From: Acidithiobacillus concretivorus
Lineage (GTDB): Bacteria > Pseudomonadota > Gammaproteobacteria > Acidithiobacillales > Acidithiobacillaceae
DNA: 64,000 bases
Direction: 5' to 3'
Assembly: GCF_018853445.1 (NCBI RefSeq)
Contig: NZ_JABELD010000017.1
Span: forward strand, 28,290 to 92,289
This document shows positions 60,503 to 64,000 of this stretch, in pieces. A program made the translations under genes and the position numbers. A model generated the notes under the pieces. It was not told the origin of the DNA and searched no databases. It saw only the letters and a program-made list of their open reading frames with translations. Position 1 is the stretch's first letter. Each line of letters opens with the position of its first letter.

Positions 60503-63208
60503 TTAGCTGCCTTCATCCTGCTCTATGCCCTCTTCGCGGGGAGAAGGCGTAAACAGCAGCATCAGCGTCGGCAAAATAATCAATATACACAAGAGCACAA
60601 TAGACAACGCCAGACTCAGTGCCTCACCAAGACTTGACATACCCGGATCACGGGATACGGCCATACTACCAAAAGCACTGAGGGTGGTTAGACCACTGAA
60701 AAACACCGCCATTGGTGTCGAGGTTCCCAATAAATGGGCAACATCCACGCCATTACGCCAGCGCACCACAATATAAATGGCGAATGCCACACCCAGGCCA
60801 ATCAGGAGGGGTAGAACAATGATATTACCCAAATTGAAACTCAAGCCCAGCAGACTCATAGCGGCGACCGTAAACAGCGCCGCCAGCAGCAAAGGAATCA
60901 TGATCAGCAGCACATCCCGATAACGGCGCAAGGCCAAAAGCAGCAAAATACTGATACTTGCCAGCGCAATGTAGGTAGCCTCCTGAAAGGCACCAAGAAC
61001 CGCTTCTCCACCTTGCACCAGCATCACCGGGGTTCCAACCGCCTTGGGCTCAACCTTGAGCACACTCTGGACAAACTGATACATGGCCTGATTACTACTC
61101 AGATTGGCCTTGGGGAAAATCTCTACGCGCGCCTGACCTGCCGCACCCACATAACGATCCTTGAGCGCTGCTGGCAGGGTTTGCAAATTGACCGGTCCGG
61201 CAGACAAAGCCATGCCCAGTTGCTTGAGCTCTCCGGGTAAAGTGCCCATCACACTATTCTGCAAAGCATTCATGGCGGCAGGCTGTTTTCCCTGCTCTTG
61301 CAAAAAAGCCTGAAGATGATCAGCCAACCGTCCAGTTATTTGACCATCTGCAGACGTCTGACCATCCTTGACGGCCAGCGCGCGCAAATCTTTGACCAGT
61401 TTATCCAGCTTTTTGCGCGTATCCGCAGCGGGCGGCGTCAATGCGGTCGGCATCATCAGTGAAAAGGGGGGCACCAGAATCTGCAGATTCTGCAAAATGG
61501 CCAGCTTCTTGGATTGATCTTTGGGAATATAACTTTCCACTGTCAGCGCCCGCGCCACCGTCGGCAACTGCTCGACGCGCCGGGCCACGGCCTGAGCAGC
61601 GGCAATATTGGGCGTGAGCACTTCCATCCGGTACGGAGCAGTATCGGGATTGGCCAACAGTTTTTCAAAGACTTTCACACCCTCGGCGTGACTATCAATC
61701 ATGTGTAGTGGATTAAAGTCAAAAGTAGTACGCAAAGCCAAGGGAATCGCCGCAACGGCGAGTATCGTCACCAAGCCCAATATCCAGTAGGCATAGCGAT
61801 GAATTGGATGTTTTGCCAGCGTTGGAACCATCGTAAAATGCGGATAATTAACAACCCGATGTTGTCCGTTTACAGCAATGGGCCATAAGGTCAAATAAGC
61901 TGGCAAAAAAGTCAGGGTCAGCAGCAGCGCAATGAGCATGCTGGTACCAGAAATCAGCCCAAGATCGACAATTCCGGCATAACTGGTAGGCACAAAGGCG
62001 TAAAAGCTCAGTGCCGCAGCCACAGAGGCCAAACCCAGCGCTGTTCCCATACCCTGGGTCACTCGATGCATCGCTACCCGATGAACCGCGCCGTTGAATA
62101 ATTCTTCGCGATAGCGCAAACAGAATTGAATGCCGAAATCGACACCCAACCCAATGAACAAAATAGCAAAAGCCACAGATATGAGGTTAAAGGGGCCAAC
62201 GAAAAACAAGGCCCAGGCCGTCGTCAGAATAATGCCCGATACCAGCCCGATCAGCACACCAGTTACCAATTTCACCGAGCGCAGGGCAATGCTCAGCAGA
62301 ATAATTTCCAGACCCAGCGTCAGCGCCAGGGATTCACCAGCACCATGACTGACGGTCTGGAGTTGCTCCGCATCAAGAACGGCCCCTCCGGTCACACCAA
62401 CACTGACGCCGTGGGCGGCATTTAACTGCAAACTCTGCAAACCTGCTTGCAAGGTCCGGATGGCCGCCTCGGCAGGCTGTAAGGAATGATAATTCATGGC
62501 CGGCTGAATAATGACAAAGCGCTGGGCAGGACCCAGCTTAGCCAGGTCCCCGCCCATCATTTCACTCCAGGAAAGCTGGTACGGCTTATCCTCCAGGCGG
62601 GCTTTCACGGCCTCACTCAACGCCGAAAATATAGCCGTCATGCCCGGTAACTGCACACCATTATTCAGCCTTTGACTGATGGCCATGCTCAACAAGTCAC
62701 TTAGACCGCCGAGACTAGGATCTGCAGACAAACGGGCGATCAGAGGCTGGGCATTGGTAATACGATCGGCAAAATCCTTTACTTTTTCCGGAGATAAATA
62801 GAGCAGGCCATTCCGCTCAAAAAAACTCCCCCCGCCCGGCACATACACACTATGAAACATCTTCGGACGCGCGTGTAGCCAGTTCTCCAGACGCGTAACT
62901 GCCGCATCGCTACTCTGCGGATTTTTCCCCTGCAGAACCACCACAATAGTATGCTGGTCCTGGGAAAATACCTTGTGATATGCCACCTCGCGTTTTTGAA
63001 AGGGCAGATCACGAGACAAGGCATGGCTGGTATTGGTATCTACTGCAAAGTGCGTAAACGCATAAAACAGAGCCAACAAGGTGCCAATCAGCACCAACCC
63101 CATCACCCAAAGAGCGCGGCGCACCGAAAAATCGACCACCTGCACAAAAAATTGCGCAATGGATTTTCCGATACTTTCCAGGAATCGTTCAGCCGCCGGT
63201 GAAATCAC
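60503..63208 (-). CDS. hpnN: HpnN RND-type hopanoid transporter
   Basis: 901 residues; two repeats, each with a large periplasmic loop and about six membrane segments, as in RND permeases. Family features: 'GLGVDFGIQFCLRYREE' (the first repeat's GxDF region) and 'GLGVAFAIYIVVRWRNG' (second repeat). HpnN moves hopanoids to the outer membrane (shown in Rhodopseudomonas and Burkholderia). GTG start at 63208 with AGAGGT upstream, overlapping hpnK by 20 bases. A short acidic C-terminal tail. Confidence 0.95.
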   Translation of the reverse strand: MISPAAERFLESIGKSIAQFFVQVVDFSVRRALWVMGLVLIGTLLALFYAFTHFAVDTNTSHALSRDLPFQKREVAYHKVFSQDQHTIVVVLQGKNPQSSDAAVTRLENWLHARPKMFHSVYVPGGGSFFERNGLLYLSPEKVKDFADRITNAQPLIARLSADPSLGGLSDLLSMAISQRLNNGVQLPGMTAIFSALSEAVKARLEDKPYQLSWSEMMGGDLAKLGPAQRFVIIQPAMNYHSLQPAEAAIRTLQAGLQSLQLNAAHGVSVGVTGGAVLDAEQLQTVSHGAGESLALTLGLEIILLSIALRSVKLVTGVLIGLVSGIILTTAWALFFVGPFNLISVAFAILFIGLGVDFGIQFCLRYREELFNGAVHRVAMHRVTQGMGTALGLASVAAALSFYAFVPTSYAGIVDLGLISGTSMLIALLLTLTFLPAYLTLWPIAVNGQHRVVNYPHFTMVPTLAKHPIHRYAYWILGLVTILAVAAIPLALRTTFDFNPLHMIDSHAEGVKVFEKLLANPDTAPYRMEVLTPNIAAAQAVARRVEQLPTVARALTVESYIPKDQSKKLAILQNLQILVPPFSLMMPTALTPPAADTRKKLDKLVKDLRALAVKDGQTSADGQITGRLADHLQAFLQEQGKQPAAMNALQNSVMGTLPGELKQLGMALSAGPVNLQTLPAALKDRYVGAAGQARVEIFPKANLSSNQAMYQFVQSVLKVEPKAVGTPVMLVQGGEAVLGAFQEATYIALASISILLLLALRRYRDVLLIMIPLLLAALFTVAAMSLLGLSFNLGNIIVLPLLIGLGVAFAIYIVVRWRNGVDVAHLLGTSTPMAVFFSGLTTLSAFGSMAVSRDPGMSSLGEALSLALSIVLLCILIILPTLMLLFTPSPREEGIEQDEGS

Positions 63209-64000
63209 TGAATCTACCTCTTACAATCTGATGATTACGCAAATACTCCCCCACCCTGGGGCTCAGCAGGGCGGCATATTCTGCCTGGGGCTCATAATCA
63301 GGCATGAGCGTACGCAGTAAAGGACTCTGGGTGGTGGCCGGATGAAAATAAATTTCCACCAAAGCCTTCTCTGGCAGACAGTTCAGCAAACCCAGCAGAC
63401 GCGACTCGGTCATATGTCCGGTGGCATCCAGACCGCAAAGCAAATCATTGTAAAGCAGTCCACGCTTATCCAGTTGACGGCGCATTCTCGCCAACCAGGG
63501 ACGCAAAAAAAAAGCCCAGAAGGCCGGTGCGAAGCCACGCGCACCACCACACCGCGCCACCGCCAGTGACTCCCAGGGGAGACGCACGGCCCGCAGTCCA
63601 AATGCTTCCCCAATATCCAGCATCAGGCTTAACACCGTAGGATGCAAATGCAGATGTTTGTGGGCGTTGGCATGATCCAGCACCAAGCCGGTGTCTGCAA
63701 AGGCGGCAAACTGTGCACGAATTTCTGCCGCCAACTGCCTGCGCACCTTGGGCAGAAAAAAATAACGCACACCGCGCAACCATAAATCCGCTGCAAAACG
63801 ACCGTGAGCATCCACCAGATCGGGTACCTGTTCCGCCGGCAACAGCGGCGCTCCATCCACCAAAGTCAGGTGCAAACCGACACCCAGCCCAGGCAAACTT
63901 TTCGCCCGGCGTATGGCATCAGCCGCCGCCGGAGCCCCCACCATAAGACTGGCGGTGGTCAGCACACCCTTCTGATATGCTGATTCCACCGCCTCATTAA
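63189..64000 (-). CDS. hpnK: HpnK, YdjC-like deacetylase (N-terminus off the window)
   Basis: At least 266 residues visible; the first ~20 residues lie beyond 64000, since the reading continues as NEAVESAYQ at the edge. YdjC/ChbG fold: 'GLGVGLHLTLVDGAPLLP', 'DHANAHKHLHLHP' (metal His residues), and a final 'EIYFHPATT'. Proposed carbohydrate deacetylase, which fits a sugar-modifying step on the hopanoid headgroup. Overlaps hpnN by 20 bases. Confidence 0.93.
   Translation of the reverse strand, partial: NEAVESAYQKGVLTTASLMVGAPAAADAIRRAKSLPGLGVGLHLTLVDGAPLLPAEQVPDLVDAHGRFAADLWLRGVRYFFLPKVRRQLAAEIRAQFAAFADTGLVLDHANAHKHLHLHPTVLSLMLDIGEAFGLRAVRLPWESLAVARCGGARGFAPAFWAFFLRPWLARMRRQLDKRGLLYNDLLCGLDATGHMTESRLLGLLNCLPEKALVEIYFHPATTQSPLLRTLMPDYEPQAEYAALLSPRVGEYLRNHQIVRGRFSDFTGG

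Overview
The right end of the window (about 51.8-64 kb) is chromosomal backbone. It carries a tRNA-Ser(UGA), gatCAB, and a hopanoid/outer-membrane lipid cluster: mlaA, an mlaC-like hpnM, hpnH, a ferritin-like protein, an HpnL-like protein, hpnN and hpnK. Nearly all of it is one minus-strand run of touching or overlapping genes. This combination and the codon style suggest an acidophilic Acidithiobacillus-type proteobacterium. That is inferred from gene content, not from a marker gene.

Everything left of the tRNA (1 to about 51.75 kb) looks like a mobile genomic island inserted at the 3' end of tRNA-Ser. It contains:
- 0-10.7 kb: phage-type adenine methyltransferase, small Cys proteins, an IS3 scar, a RES/Xre toxin-antitoxin pair, an AP2-like protein, a P-loop kinase, an H-NS-like protein beside an EcsC-family protein, and a low-GC operon of two lipoproteins and a membrane protein.
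- 10.8-22.6 kb: a co-directional defence block of SIR2-like protein, SNF2-type helicase, HNH nuclease, membrane-anchored unknown protein, and type III Mod and Res.
- 23.3-31.5 kb: a membrane-anchored Mrr-like nuclease, an HsdR-like stub, a superinfection-immunity-like protein, then a cluster of three metallophosphoesterases (plus the ruin of a fourth), a zeta-toxin-like kinase and an AAA+ ATPase.
- 32-40.5 kb: a triple Cys/His repeat mini-protein with a GmrSD-like (DUF262/HNH) gene; an HNH protein with a gp25-like C-terminal region; and a translationally coupled pair of a SIR2-domain protein and a 951-residue helical protein.
- 40.7-46.6 kb: a helix-turn-helix regulator with palindromic operators, and a mobilisation module (short MobF/TrwC-type relaxase, divergent small protein, ParA-like ATPase, C-terminally anchored membrane protein). 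It includes two 40-bp repeats resembling a MobF nic region.
- 47.3-51.4 kb: Zn-ribbon protein, DUF2130 protein, phospholipase-D-like protein, MazEF plus an orphan HigA-like gene.

No integrase, type IV secretion genes or CRISPR array were seen. The element therefore looks like a mobilisable island or integrated plasmid whose other end and integrase lie left of the window. The best candidates for undescribed biology are the SIR2/helical-protein pair with its HNH-gp25 neighbour, the six-gene SIR2-SNF2-HNH-TM-type III block, and the phosphoesterase/zeta-kinase cluster. Coordinates and motifs were read directly from sequence. Family names rest on motif recognition, without database searches.
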